A DNA stretch of 64,000 nt from positions 13,687,343-13,751,342 of the forward strand of contig BTPG01000004.1 of NCBI GenBank assembly GCA_036245525.1, written 5' to 3'. A program made the position numbers and the translations under genes. Numbering within the stretch: position 1 is the first letter of the stretch; each line of letters opens with the position of its first letter. The DNA is from Semisulcospira habei (taxonomy: Eukaryota > Mollusca > Gastropoda > Semisulcospiridae). The notes under the pieces are model-generated. The model ran no database searches. It was not told the origin of the DNA and worked only from the letters and a program-made list of their open reading frames with translations. Positions 1 to 12,363 of the stretch are shown in pieces.

Positions 1-1584
1 ACTGCAACCCCTTCCCCCTTTTTAGTAGGTTCTCTCTTAGGGTGCATGGAAATTTGGCTCTAGGTGGAGGCATGGAATGTATGCCCCTGCAGAAACCACA
101 GTAAAATGTGGTCTTCTTTGCAGGTAAGCAGAAATTCCTTCTCTTCCTCCAGTGTTGCCGATGGTGTGCTGACGAGGTCGCCAAGACCGAAACAGCTGTC
201 CACACCGGCTCAATATCTGGACCCCCACTTGGGGGACCTAGATTTAAATTTCCATGCACCTAGGGGCTGGAACAGTGGATATGTGATACGCCCCCTTTCG
301 GGGGGGCTTCTATATGCATTGCTTTCAGTCTCTTACTTAGCGGCCCCCTCTTTCCTACCTTTTTTTTTTTTTTTTTTTTGTGTGCTTGGACCAAAGTAGA
401 TCTATGATCATTGGTCTATCATGCACACTTCTCTCCCTTGACAGTGCTTTTCTTACTCACTTGGTAGTTTTTTTCTAAATTATAAGCACTGGCAGTCAAC
501 CCTTTCGGTCTAGTTTTTTACTACAATTTCGACTGCAACCCCTTCCCCCTTTTTAGAAGGTTCTCTCTTAGGGTGCATGGAAATTTGGCTCTAGGTGGAG
601 GCATGGAATGTATGCCCCTGCAGAAACCACAGTAAAATGTGGTCTTCTTTGCAGGTAAGCAGAAATTCCTTCTCTTCCTCCAGTGTTGCCGATGGTGTGC
701 TGACGAGGTCGCCAAGACCGAAACAGCTGTCCACACCGGCTCAATATCTGGATCCCCACTTGGGGGACCTAGATTTAAATTTCCATGCACCTAGGGGCTG
801 GAACAGTGGATATGTGATACGCCCCCTTTCGGGGGGGCTTCCATATGCATTGCTTTCAGTCTCTTACTTAGCGGCCCCCTCTTTCCTATCTTCTTTTTTT
901 TGTTTGTGTGTGCTTGGACCAAAGTAGATCTATGATCATTGGTCTATCATGCACACTTCTCTCCCTTGACAGTGCTTTTCTTACTCACTTGGTAGTTTTT
1001 TTCTAAATTATAAGCACTGGCAGTCAACCCTTTCGGTCTAGTCTTTTACTACAATTTCGACTGCAACCCCTTCCCCCTTTTTAGTAGGTTCTCTCTTAGG
1101 GTGCATGGAAATTTGGCTCTAGGTGGAGGCATGGAATGTATGCCCCTGCAGAAACCACAGTAAAATGTGGTCTTCTTTGCAGGTAAGCAGAAATTCCTTC
1201 TCTTCCTCCAGTGTTGCCGATGGTGTGCTGACGAGGTCGCCAAGACCGAAACAGCTGTCCACACCGGCTCAATATCTGGACCCCCACTTGGGGGACCTAG
1301 ATTTAAATTTCCATGCACCTAGGGGCTGGAACAGTGGATATGTGATACGCCCCCTTTCGGGGGGGGGGGGGGGGGCTTCCATATGCATTGCTTTCAGTCC
1401 CTTACTTAACGGCCCCCTCTTTCCTATCTTTTTTTTTTTTTTTTTGTGTGCTTGGACCAAAGTAGATCTATGATCATTGGTCTATCATGCACACTTCTCT
1501 CCCTTGACAGTGCTTTTCTTACTCACTTGGTAGTTTTTTTCTAAATTATAAGCACTGGCAGTCAACCCTTTCGGTCTAGTTTTT
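1..1584. repeat. Tandem repeat, three copies of a ~530-bp unit
   Basis: Copies begin at about 1, 532 and 1060, each with the same ACTGCAACCCCTTCCCCC start and ending near a CTTTCGGTCTAG motif. They differ by only a few substitutions plus length changes in a T tract and a G tract (the G tract is strongly expanded near 1360-1374 in copy 3). The array may extend left of the window. Short open frames on both strands recur identically in all copies and include the homopolymers, so I do not regard them as genes. It looks like a satellite or recent segmental tandem duplication. Confidence 0.9.
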
Positions 1585-1756
1585 TGTGTATTAGCAAGTA
1601 CAAATATGGTACACCAATAGATATCATATTTTTGTTTGAATGTGAACTTAGAATAAGAAAGTTTCTGTTGTAGAGACAATAACGTTTCCGGCAGATTCAC
1701 GTAATAGTTGCACGTGACTCACATCTCGAATTACAGTAACTGTGAAACTGTTTGTA

Positions 1757-1770
<14 letters not shown>

Positions 1771-1790
<20 letters not shown>
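1771..1790. repeat. (CT)n microsatellite at the 5' edge of a LINE
   Basis: About ten CT units sit directly against the first recognisable reverse-transcriptase codons of the following LINE. The element therefore appears 5'-truncated at, or rearranged through, this microsatellite. Confidence 0.8.
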
Positions 1791-1793
<3 letters not shown>

Positions 1794-3158
1794 CTATCGC
1801 CCCATCTCACTATTGTCCATCCTTAGTAAACCACTTGAACGGCATATCCATAAACATCTCTTGGAATATTTAGAAAATCATACATTAATCCACCCCCTTC
1901 AGTCGGGATTCAGACCAAAGCACAGCTGTCACACGGCCCTAGCACGTCTAACTGATGTGTGTCTACGCTCAATAAATCAGGGCGAATTTACCGGCGCTGT
2001 ATTTATTGACTTACGAAAAGCCTTTGATCTTGTGGACCATAAACTTCTACTTTCCAAGCTAAATGTGTACTTCGGTAGTTCGTTTTTGGCAATAAATGCA
2101 TTTCTTCCTCAATTAACTACAGCCAGAAATCTCTTTACCACCATGGCACAACTCCACTTTTTGCCTCATATCTTAGCGACAGACAGCAGCGCGTCATGGT
2201 CAATGGATCATACTCCTCAAGCGGATTAGTAACACGGGGAGTTCCCCAGGGTTCAGTCCTAGGGCCTCTTCTGTTTTGCCTCTTTATAAATGACCTACCG
2301 CTACATTTGACTAGCGACAAAATTTCATGTGATTTATTCGCTGATGTCGCCACAATTCACACCCCGGACAAGAGTATTGATTCTTTAAATGGCCGTTTGC
2401 AGCAGGGTTTGAGCGAAATTTCCACTTGGTGCGCAAACAATGAAATGATTTTAAATCCTTCCAAAACGGAACGCATGACGATAGCAACCCGTCAGAAGCA
2501 CCAGCTCAAGCCACTTACACTCAGCCTGACTATCCATAATGACATCGTTAATCAGGTCACGGAACACAGATTACTTGGTGTAATTGTTGATGACCAGATG
2601 AAGTGGCAATCACACATAAATGCTGTATGTAAAACTGTTGCTAGAAATGTTTTTATGCTTTCAAAGTTGAAGTACTTTATCGATGTTGATGCCCGCAAGT
2701 TATTTTACAATGCGCATGTCAAATCCCACATCGATTATGCGTCCACGATATGGGATGGCAGCGGTGACATACACTTAAAGAGGCTTAACTCCCTGCATCG
2801 GAAAGCAGCGAAACATATCCTGCCTGATTCAGCCCTAACAACTGATGAAAGACTTGAAAAACTGAAAATGCTACCTCTTAGCAAGCATCACCTCTTAAAC
2901 AAGGGTGTGGTTATGTATAAAATCTGGAATGAGATTCACCCAAAATATCTTTGTAAGCTCTTTACCAAGGCAAGTTCAGGTTATTCTACTTCAAGACGAA
3001 ACTTTATTACACCTCGCCCCAGGATAGATCTATTTAAAACCAGTGTATCTTTCTCAGGCGCATCTTTCTGGAACACACTGCCAACATGTATAACACACGC
3101 TAGCTCCCTCTCCTCTTTCAAGGAATGCCTCCTCAAGTACTTGTCTGCTGATACATAA
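1790..3158 (+). pseudogene. LINE reverse transcriptase, broken
   Basis: The motif NYRPISLLS opens the RT, followed by LQSGFRPKHSC and VFIDLRKAFDLVDH (motif A with its aspartate). The frame is then lost between about 2075 and 2180. A second frame picks up at the DRQQRVMVNG motif and continues through GVPQGSVLGPLLF to the stop at 3158. The catalytic motif C, normally F/Y-A-D-D, reads FADV here (about 2337-2348), so the second catalytic aspartate is replaced by valine. With truncation, frameshift and active-site loss this copy cannot be autonomous. Confidence 0.85.
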
Positions 3159-3681
3159 TCTACCACAAGTATTCGTATCAAACATGTGCTTATCGTATAA
3201 TCAGTGCATGCTGCCGTATGGTTTGTCCATACTAATAATAATCGCCTAATTACATAATTCAACTTTCTATTATAATCCAAATAATTTTGCTGTCTGAAGT
3301 GAATTTTCACTATGATCCAAATGATTTGCTTCGTATATAGGTCAAGTTATCATTAGCGCATGTCTGTGTGTGCGCGCGAGCGTGTATGTGTCAGTGTGCG
3401 CGCGTTGTGTGTACTTTTTATTTTTCGTTTGTTTTTTGTATGACCGAATGAATGAATGAATTTGGTTGAATGTCTCTTCATGTTTAATGTTTTCTAATTT
3501 TTCTTTGTGTAATTTGGTACTATTAGTATTACAATTATTATCCTGTGTTTGTAGAGTAGCAACGGCAAGTATGAAAAATGGCACACGTGCTAATTATTTT
3601 ATCCATTGAGAAATAAAGTTTCATTTCATTTCATAAAGTTTCATTTCATTTCATTTCATTTCATTTCATTTCATTTCATTT
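1790..3681 (+). mobile_element. 5'-truncated CR1/L2-like LINE with (ATTTC)n tail
   Basis: It contains the C-terminal two thirds of a non-LTR reverse transcriptase, a 3' UTR and a tail of TTTCA repeats (3616-3681) following AATAAAG. The 3' UTR shares the words AGCAACGGCAAGT and AAATAAAGTTTCAT with the LINE ending at 33726, so the two are the same or sister families. Clade assignment is by gestalt of the RT motifs and lack of RNase H, and is tentative. Confidence 0.85.
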
Positions 3682-3689
3682 CTCTTGGG

Positions 3690-4143
3690 GACAGTGACAA
3701 TAGCACAGGCAAGATCTCTCTCACCAACTGGTCGTCGTCTGCCACGGCAACAGTGAAGTGTCAAGGCCAGGTGTGTGCTAATCTGTGTTTTGTCTGTGAG
3801 AGGCTCACACTGCTTGTGATGTTAGCCAGATGGCAAGATGGGCCCAACCACACGGTCCAAACTAACATTTACGCAGGCAAGTGTGGAAGAGATTAGACGG
3901 ACTCTGGACCCTATTCAGATCACGTATAACACTGAACATGGCAAACTACCAGTGTGGCGAAAGGTGTTACATCTTCGCTACATTGGCGAGTTCAAGCCCC
4001 AAGGTGTCACAACAACGTGGGAAGACTACGGGGAAAACCATACCGCCTTTGAACAACAAATTGACCTTGATACAACCAGCCTGCCCAAAGACCTAGTGCA
4101 CTCAACCATACGGATAAAGGAGGCAAGCGGCAACTACTTGTGA
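3690..4143 (+). other. Possible host exon(s) at left flank of the Polinton
   Basis: A short open stretch near 3690-3770 (reading SDNSTGKISLTNWSSS) ends at a GTGTGT donor-like site, and an open frame from 3838 to 4143 encodes 101 residues beginning MGPTTRSKLTF. Composition is ordinary, with no simple repeat. No domain is recognised. It may be the interrupted part of a host gene, since another open, non-repeat stretch lies directly on the other side of the Polinton, but no reading-frame continuity can be shown. Confidence 0.3.
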
Positions 4144-4158
4144 TACATGCGTACTACA

Positions 4159-4488
4159 AGAGATACAAGAATGTACTTTACTTGGACCAATTTTTTTTTG
4201 TCTTCATTATTTTACGTTTTTTGATAACAAAACACTCGTGTGACGTCACCTTTCATTTTTCCCCGATTCTAACTATTGTCTCTGACAAAACCTAATCACA
4301 CATTGTTAAAAAATGATGAACATTACCAGTCGAGAATAGTACATTTCTGTCCCAAATACCCATTGTCTTAAGTTGACCTTAATTAATTACTAATTACGGT
4401 CATTAACTTTCACACTGTCGTTTCTCTCAAATCAAACCAAAATCCTGTTAGTGCACTCTATAATAAACTAATGACTTTTTACACACCC
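4159..4488 (+). repeat. Polinton left terminal inverted repeat
   Basis: It starts AGAGATACAAGAATG and matches the reverse complement of 29542-29872 almost throughout, with scattered substitutions and small indels. A further shared word, CTGTCAGAGTC, occurs just inside both repeats, displaced by a short insertion on the left, so the original repeat may have been slightly longer. Confidence 0.92.
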
Positions 4489-6984
4489 AATAATTAGAAA
4501 ATTACTCTCCATTGTCTCTCTATACTGTCAGAGTCGATTTCCAAAAACTCACAAGCTCTGTACAACACATGACAAGACTGACAAACTCCTTGCATATAAT
4601 GTGGGAACATGTTTTCACCCCGCCCAGGCCGCGCTGTGTAAACACACTTTATGGTAAGAGAGGTCTTTAGAAATTCCTGTTGACACAGCCCAGCATAATG
4701 GCATGTTATGACAAAAGCTATTTTATTGACTGTGTCACTGATGTAAAATGACACAGATAACACTTTTTATCACAGGCCTTTTAAATCTGGTTTCCACTAA
4801 AAGTTAGATTGACGATATCTGGCCTTGTACATAGAGGGTTAGATTCACAGATTTACATAAGCCCCGTATTACAACTCCGAGGAGGAACTAACAGACGCAT
4901 AACTCTCACTGTGTACACTTGGCTTAGAAAATCATACCTTGCTGTATACAGACACCCGACTGAGTACATATACAACAGATCCTCAAGACCTCCCCCCCCC
5001 CCCCAACACACACTGACACACACACACACACGCACACACGCACAAACACATGAATAAACATACCCGTACACACACACACACACACACTGACACATATACA
5101 CACATATACACACACAAACACATGAATAAACATACACAAACACACACACAAACACATGAACACACACACAAACACACACACATATACACACATACATACA
5201 TATACACAAACACATATATACACTAACACAGACACAAACAAATACGCACACATACAGCCAACTGCTAACCGGTATGACAGAGCTGTCGCCATTGCTCAGC
5301 CGGATAAATTTGAAATTCCTTGAATAGATCAGAGCACTATGTATGAATTATAAGATCCGATCCGGTTTTATCTGAGCATGAAAAAGTTTTCTGACTTTTC
5401 AGAACGTGAAATTCTATTTTTAGCGCTGGAACACGTAGACTCGTAGAACAGGTTCTGTGAGGTGTCTCGGTTTTCTGCGTACTGCACTGTCGGTAGCGTA
5501 CACACACACACGCACGCACGCACGCACGCACACATATGCACACACGCACGCATGCACGCACACACACACGCGCACGCACGCACGCACACATACGCACATG
5601 CGCACGCACGCACGCACACGCACATGCACGCACGCACGCACACGCGCACGCACGCACGCACACGCACACGCGCACGCACACACACGCACACGTGCATGCA
5701 CGCACACACACACGCGCGCGCACGCACGCACGCACACACGCATGCACGCATGCACACGCACACGCGCACGCACGCACGCACACGCACACACACACACACA
5801 CGCGCACGCACGCACACACACTTTCTACTCAATGGTAACATAACACACTTTTCTCAATCATGCCGTCCTAATGTTTACCCGGAATATGTTTACACCACAC
5901 AGTCAGTGATAGGCCGTACAAAGTCTTTGTGGCACTCCACCGTTGCCAGCTGACAGCCCTGAATAGACGTCATGTTCTAACTGGTATATTTTAGACCTTG
6001 TGTGTACACACACCACCCATTACATTCACCCCTGTATGGGCGAACAGGTTTTGTTTACCGACGTAGAGTGTTATTTGCTCTCAGTTCCCAGCGAGGTGGA
6101 AATTACCCACTGTTTCAATTCCAGTTCCATGTGTGTGAACTGTCACTTTGAAAACATGCTATTTAAGCCAAACAGGTTTTGTTAGAGGTAGGTAGGTAAC
6201 ACACACACGCACTGACACACACACACACAAACAAATAAACAGACACACTCACAAACACACTCAGACACACGCACGCACGCACGCACACAGAACATGTGTA
6301 GGCAATACTAAACACAGCTTGTAGCTGAGTGACGCAATGAGTCGTCTGCTCTACTGAATCTCTTCTATGAGAACATAAAAAACACATGTTTTATTGTACA
6401 AGAGGCTTGCATTTTCAGTAGCCCACTCGATCACAGATTCTTATGAGCATGGCGAGATTCTCAAGAGCCACTGTTTTTATCGGGTTTGAGTCAACTGTAA
6501 AGATTTCTGAATCTCTGCATAATCCAATGACACACACACACACACACACGAGACATGACACTGAGCCAAGCCAACAAATGTACATACCTGAAATTACTAT
6601 CCTTGCTACACACATACAGGAACAATATCCTCAATGAATACTCACTCACAAATCAGTGACGCAGTTGTCTACCAAGGTCATTTTTGGGTATGCCACATAT
6701 AGTCTATGGGAGACAACTCTGTACAGTGGTTAAATCTTTCAAGTGATTATGCCCCTTATGTCATTGACCAGGAAATACATAGTGTTTTATCCCTGAGTGA
6801 GTGTATCTGTGGTTTGAATCTAAATCCATTTAGCTTACATAGAAGCAGTAACACAGTGTAAATGTAAAACATTACTGACAACATAGCTGATTGGTGCAAA
6901 CGTAAAAAGTTACTGTTCAGTGTAATTTCCTAGAAAACGTGATTTTGCTTGATAACAATTTATTCTTTTCATTGTCTAATAAAA
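4489..6984. other. Gene-free left subterminal region of the Polinton
   Basis: About 2.5 kb without a supportable gene. It holds a (CA)n-rich tract at about 5006-5250, a (CACG)n/(CACA)n tract at about 5500-5820, and shorter CA tracts at 6200-6290 and 6530-6549. All long open frames here are read-throughs of these repeats. The non-repeat parts (4500-4980, 5830-6190, 6300-6980) show nothing I recognise. It may hide further insertions or a decayed gene. Confidence 0.6.
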
Positions 6985-7362
6985 ATGACAGACGGACAAA
7001 TCCAAGTGTTTGATGTTACAGAATGCTTCAAAGATATTAAGTGTTTTTATGACTTAAAAACACGTGTGTTTGGACCCAGCTTTAAACTCTCAACACCGTC
7101 AATAAGGATATACACGACATATAACGTTACTTTGGAATATTCAGATGGATTACCACATTATGATTATGAGACTGTTGATCTTAAGTCAAATGCTTTTAAA
7201 GTTTATAATGCTAACAGTGGCCACTTGCGTTGGTTTGAGGTATTGTGTAATGACATATTTGATCAATTAAGAAAACTACATTGTTATATTGAAAGTGTTA
7301 CGTTCAATACAGTAATATTACACCTGCAGGACAAGACTTCAAGACAAACACCAGGAAAGTAG
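6985..7362 (+). CDS. Polinton protein of unknown function (125 aa)
   Basis: The ATG at 6985 is chosen over the one at 6949 because it directly follows the TAATAAAA motif that precedes nearly all genes in this element. The protein begins MTDGQIQVFDV, is rich in aromatic residues and tyrosine, and has no membrane segment or obvious motif. It lies 97 bp upstream of the polymerase gene on the same strand. It is uninterrupted. I do not recognise the family; its position is that of an early accessory gene. Confidence 0.6.
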   Translation: MTDGQIQVFDVTECFKDIKCFYDLKTRVFGPSFKLSTPSIRIYTTYNVTLEYSDGLPHYDYETVDLKSNAFKVYNANSGHLRWFEVLCNDIFDQLRKLHCYIESVTFNTVILHLQDKTSRQTPGK

Positions 7363-8855
7363 TTGACTTGTTTATCATAACTACAGATAATACAGTATTA
7401 CATATGGTGTGACAATGGCAATATATTTTTTATTTATTATTTTGTCGGACAAATAAAAAATGACGGACAATTCTCAAAACCCTGGCCCATCAGGCTCATC
7501 TAGTTTAAGAAACGTGTTTCACACAACAAACTTGCCTATATCCAATAGTAACAATGTCTATGAATCAATAGAAAACTCTTTTTCTGTCATACAACAAAAT
7601 CATATCACAGGCAGTGTTAAGATTGAGATTGTTGCTAAAATAGAATTTACTAGAGTAGACGGTGAAGTGATTGTATCGTACATATCAACAAGACAACACA
7701 CAGTTAACACAAGAAGAGAATTGGAGAACGTGTTTAGAGACAGACTATTACCTGACTTCCTCCAGGCAATTGACACTGCAAAAATGAAGGGGTCTGGCTG
7801 GTACGAAGGACATGTACATGAACTACAATTAAAGCAGTCTAGGTATCATCCTATATTAGGTAAAGCATGGTTGCCACTGCCAACTGAGGTTGCAAACAAA
7901 AAGGCTGTAGTCAATATACAGAACAATGACAACTATTGTTTCATGTGGTGTGTGCTTGCTAAACTACACTTTGTAAAATCAAAACCAGAATGTGTATCTA
8001 ACTACATCAAATTTGTAAACGAACTCAACTTCAGTGGCATTGACTTCCCTGTTAAAATAGAGGACATAGACTTGTTTGAAAAACTAAATCCTGGTATATC
8101 TGTGAATGTGTTTGTGTGGGATAATGTGTCTGTTGACAAGTTACAGCCAATTAGAGTATCACATCTGGCTCCAACATATGGGCAGTCAGAAGATAAACAT
8201 GTTGACATGTTGCTAATCGGTGATGACAATAACTTTCACTACACAATTATCAGGAGTATGTCACGTCTAATTCATAATCATGTATCAAAATATGGTAGGA
8301 AACAGGAAGTTTGTAAAAAATGTTTACAAAGATTCTCCTCCATAAACGTAGCGCACAAACACATCCTACACTGCAGGTCAGCTGATGACATACAAACTGT
8401 ACTTAAGTATCCAGATCCTGGTAGTCAAGTGTATTTTAAGAACTATGGGAATCAGCAAAAGCTGCTGTTTGTAGTGTACGCTGATTTCGAATCACTGGTT
8501 GTACCGTATGAGGGTCCTGTTCCAGAGTCATTACCAAAGACTATAAAGTTGAGTGACCACGTGGTGTGTTCTTTCGGGTACATTATTGTTAGGTCAGACG
8601 GTCTTCATTCAGAACCTGTTATCTACAGGGGTGAAAATGCAGCATGTCTGTTTTTAACAGAAATGAGACATCTGTATAGTCAGGTAGTACAATATCTCAC
8701 AACATGTCAGATGCCTTTGGTGATGACAGAAGAAGACAAACTAAAATTTGATACAGCTGTGACGTGTTGGATTTGTGAAAAACCCCTCCAGGGTGATAAA
8801 GTTCGTGACCACGATCACATAACTGGGCATTACAGAGGTGCTGCACATAACAATT

Positions 8856-8936
8856 GTAACTTGTTATTAGTTAGTTATTTGGGTTTAACGCCGAGCAGGC
8901 GACTAAGGCCATCTCACGGCGGGTAACTTGTTATTA
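8856..8936. mobile_element. 53-bp LINE-tail insertion in the polymerase gene, with 13-14-bp TSD
   Basis: GTAACTTGTTATTA occurs at 8856-8869 and again at 8923-8936. Between them is a 53-bp sequence (8870-8922) starting GTTAGTTATTTGGG and ending CACGGCGG. It is the 3' end, on the minus strand, of the I-group LINE found complete at 15198-21305. Its length shifts the frame and creates a stop. This is a target-primed insertion truncated to almost nothing but the tail. Confidence 0.93.
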
Positions 8937-9209
8937 AAAATAGATCCTAAGACATACAAGTTACCAATCTTTTTTCACAATCTGAAGGGATATGATTCAC
9001 ACATCATCATGCAGGCTGTAGATGAGTCTTACAGAAACATAAGTTGTATTGCCCAGACAACTGAGAAATACTTAACTTTTAGGTTAGACAAATTAGCATT
9101 TTATGACTCCATGCAACATTTATCTTTAGGTCTTGCTAGTCTGGCAGAAGGACTGACTGAGTATCCAATAACAAGTAAATATTTTGAGCCAGACTTGGTT
9201 AAAAAAGGT

Positions 9210-9624
9210 GTGTATCCGTATGATTGATTGATTGTACATTGCTTAACGTCCCGACAGCAACAAGGCTTTCTCAGGACGTGCCTGCACTGCTTGTGAAAAA
9301 TAAATAAATAAACAGAACATTGAATGTATGTCGCCAGCCGGTCAAATACATTAAATAAACCTAACACATGGGGCCTAAATAAAGCTAAGACCATTTAGCA
9401 ACACACATCCAATATCAAGAGCTACAGGCAGTGCAGACAGTAGGGAGAGTTTTAAAAAGGCAAATACAGGTGAATGGACCTCGGGTAGACAGAAACACAT
9501 GCCCCAGAATAGAGAGAAAAACCCACCCTGTGGGGCTGACCAGGGTGACCCTGGGAACTAAAAAATACCTAACCCCACCCAAGTCCCCCAGGGAAGACCC
9601 GGGTGGGGGAGTGTATCCGTATGA
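9210..9624 (-). mobile_element. 387-bp LINE/SINE 3' fragment in the polymerase gene, with 14-bp TSD
   Basis: GTGTATCCGTATGA flanks the insert at 9210-9223 and 9611-9624. Read on the minus strand, the insert ends in ATCAATCAATCA, the simple tail of a retroposon. It contains the words CGTCCTGAGAAAGCC and GTCGCCAGCCGGTC in one orientation or the other. A second copy of the same family lies at 63664-63840. No coding domain remains. The polymerase frame resumes exactly after the second target copy. Confidence 0.9.
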
Positions 9625-11373
9625 GTACATTGATCACTGGGTTGTGTTTGAAGAAAGGAGACTGCCACCAAAAGAAAATTTTTATTCCACACTAACTGGC
9701 AAAGGTATTTCTGACTCTGAATATCAACACGCTCTTGATGCATGGGATAAATTAGGGTGTCAGACAATTGGTGACTACCACGATCAGTACTTGAAAGCTG
9801 ACGTTTGCTTACTAGCAGACGTATTTGAAAGTTACCATGAAAAGGGTTTGTTACACTACAGACTTGACCCAGCCTGCTACATAACAAGTCCTGGCATGAC
9901 GTGGGATGCATTTTTAAAATCCAGTAAGATATCTATAGATCTGTTGTCTGATCGTACGATGGGTGAAATGGTAGAACGTGGATTGAGGGGAGGCATTAGT
10001 ATTGCAGCGAATAACTATGCAAAGGCAATTAATAAATATTTGGACAGTTATTGTGACCTTGGGTTTGACCCCTCAAGGTCAAGGTCATTCATTACGTACC
10101 TTGACGCTAACAATTTGTATGGGTTCGCGATGTGAGAATTATTGCCCTTGAAAAACTTTTGTCTGCATGATTTGTCACAGTATGACATAACAGACATAAC
10201 AAACTATATTATGACACATGACCGAAACGACGCGAAGGGTTGGATCTTTGAAGTAGATCTAGAGTACCCACACCATCTACATGATTGCCACAATGATTAT
10301 CCGTTGGCTGTTGAGAAAATGAGTATGACAAGGAAAAAAGAAGACACCAAACTTGTGCCAAATCTAAATGACAAATTCAATTACATTTGTCACTACCGCT
10401 TGTTACAGTTTTACATCAGACACGGGTTAGTACTAAAGAAAGTTCACAGAGGAATCCAATTTGATCAGAGTGCTTTCATGAAAGATTACATAATGAAGAA
10501 CACAACCCTTCATGCCAGAGACGGCAACACTGCATTTGACAAAGACTTCTTTAAGCTTATGAACAATGCCTGTTTTGGCAAGGCAATGGAAAATCCTCAT
10601 CACAGAAAAGATGTGAGACTGGTCACAACTGAATTGGGTGCAATTAAACTTACAGGTAAGACACAGTACACAGGGTACAAAGAGTTTCATTCATCATTGT
10701 ATGCTGTGTCACTCAAAAAAAAGATTGTTAAACCGGACAAGCCAGTATTCATTGGATATGGCAATTCTTGAGTTGTCAAAACTGGTGATGCTTGAATTTT
10801 ATTATGATTAATTTAAATTAAAGTATCCTGACTGCCGTCTGTTATACACTGACACTGACTCTATGATCATTGATGTGTGTACTGAAGACTTTTATGAAGA
10901 CATGAAAACAGAACTACACATGTAAGACACATCTGACTACCCAAAAGACCATCCAATGTTCAGCACACAAAACAAAAAAGTGCCTGGTAAGTTTAAGGAT
11001 GAACTAAATGGTGTGCCAATAGTTGAGTACGTTGGACTGAGATCAAAAATGTATTCTATACTGCACCAGAAGGGTAGTCAGTCAAAAGCCAAAGGAATAA
11101 AAAAAAAAAAAAACAGCGATAAAAAATAAAGACATTCGTCATGAACATTACAAGCAAGTCTTAGATGGTGCATTAATGCCTGATTATCCAAACAAGTCAC
11201 TGAGATCAAACAAACATAATCTTGAAATGATCCAAACACATAAGAAATCTCTGGCAGTTGGTGATACAAAACGAGTGTTTTTCAGTAAGGAAAAAGCTTA
11301 TGCACCAGGTCATTACAGACTCAAGTTATCTGAAGACATTTGTGATGAACTGGTTGATGAATTAATTGATGAG

Positions 11374-12363
11374 TTAGTTACTGAAATGAGTAACGGTGTC
11401 TGGGGGAATAATCTGTAATTCTTCTCTGTCAAATGCCCTCTGGGGCGCAGGGTCAAACAGGTAATATATTGTTGCGTCAGGACCGGGAATTATTTTTTTT
11501 ATATTATGAATGGATGTGGACCAGATGGGGTCTGTCGCCCTGCGTCTGACGTCATTTTCTGCTTCCCCTGGTTGATATAAATATCTCACCTGTTTAGTAA
11601 ATAAACTTGTGTCAGGCGCAAGCGGTGCCTGGGCTGACATTGTTTTTGGCTCTGTAATTGTTTTCAATTTAATAGCATCAGCAGGTTTTAAGCGCAAGCC
11701 ATGGCTTTCATTGTTCATTGCTTCTATCACATGTGGTAATCTCTTTACCCACTCAGTGTTCCGGGTGTCATGCATGAGTTCCTTAGAATACTGGTAACTG
11801 AAAAGTCTTTCTGATAACTGTTTGTTAAAGTTCTATACAATTGCCTGCGATCTGTGCACGCCTGGAATGCCTCGTCTGACCAGTACACCATGCTTCGCAA
11901 ATAACTGATTAACAGCACCTTTGAATTTTGATCCGTCATCAACTTGAACAAGTCTTTGGTATCTTAAAGGGCCACGACTATATATTTTTGTTAAAGCAGT
12001 AGCAACAGTACTGGCTGTTTTGTCAGATATGGGTTCAGCGTCTTTGTACCTTGAAGCAATGTCTACAACAGTTAATGCATACTTGTATCGTTTCTTTCTT
12101 ATTGTGTCATGCGGGAGAAATAGGAGGTCCATTTGGTGTGTGTCATTAGGTGATGTGTTCTCAAAATGAGGCCTTGTTATTTTTCTTGGCGCAGGGAGAT
12201 ATATCTGCCAAATTGCCTGTCTCTGTAACCATTGCTTGACCTGATTGAGTGATACATCTCCGCCCACAGCGGCATGTAATTTTTCAATAGCTGTTTGCCC
12301 TTTCCAATAACCTGATGGTGAGTAATATATTTTTGATAGTTTATTTTCTACCCCGGGGTTCAT
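11374..12363 (-). pseudogene. int: Retroviral-type integrase (Polinton INT), catalytic Glu codon mutated to stop
   Basis: This DDE-type integrase would insert the element's DNA. Start chosen at 12363 (MNPGVENKL), overlapping the end of the upstream minus-strand gene. The N-terminal zinc-binding-like region contains YWKGQTAIEKLHAA. The core has HQMDLLFLP (first Asp), LVQVDDGSKFKGAV (second Asp) and HRSQAIV, after which the catalytic glutamate is expected. That codon is TAG (11833-11835). The same frame continues downstream through a C-terminal region with ENDVRRRATDP and REELQIIPPDT, as in Polinton integrases. There are no other lesions, so the break is a single nonsense change. Confidence 0.9.

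Larger units (their letters stand above)
7460..11418 (+). pseudogene. polB: Protein-primed family-B DNA polymerase (Polinton PolB), broken
   Basis: This polymerase would copy the element from a terminal protein. The ATG at 7460 follows AAATAAAAA. Residues 1 to about 270 form the N-terminal extension typical of Polinton polymerases. A cysteine/histidine cluster (CKKCL...HILHC) follows. The exonuclease motif I is YADFES near residue 342. A CWIC...DHDH...HNNCN zinc-binding, endonuclease VII-like segment comes next, then exonuclease motif II (HNLKGYDSH, about 8979) and motif III (KADVCLLADVF, about 9800). Polymerase motif A is YLDANNLYGF (about 10100), motif B is in FKLMNNACFG (about 10550), and motif C is YTDTDS (10845-10862). 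Lesions are a 53-bp and a 387-bp retrotransposon insertion, in-frame stops at 10133-10135, about 10810 and about 10923, and frameshifts near 10757 and in the A tract near 11100. The domains are otherwise well preserved. Confidence 0.93.

Noticed and set aside
4853..5292. Long cysteine/valine frames on the minus strand over the CA tract
   Set aside because: All are read-throughs of (CA)n repeats, open in several frames, with no domain or non-repeat continuation.
5337..5953. Several 100-163-residue frames on both strands
   Set aside because: Periodic translation of CACG/CACA repeats; multiple overlapping frames are equally open.
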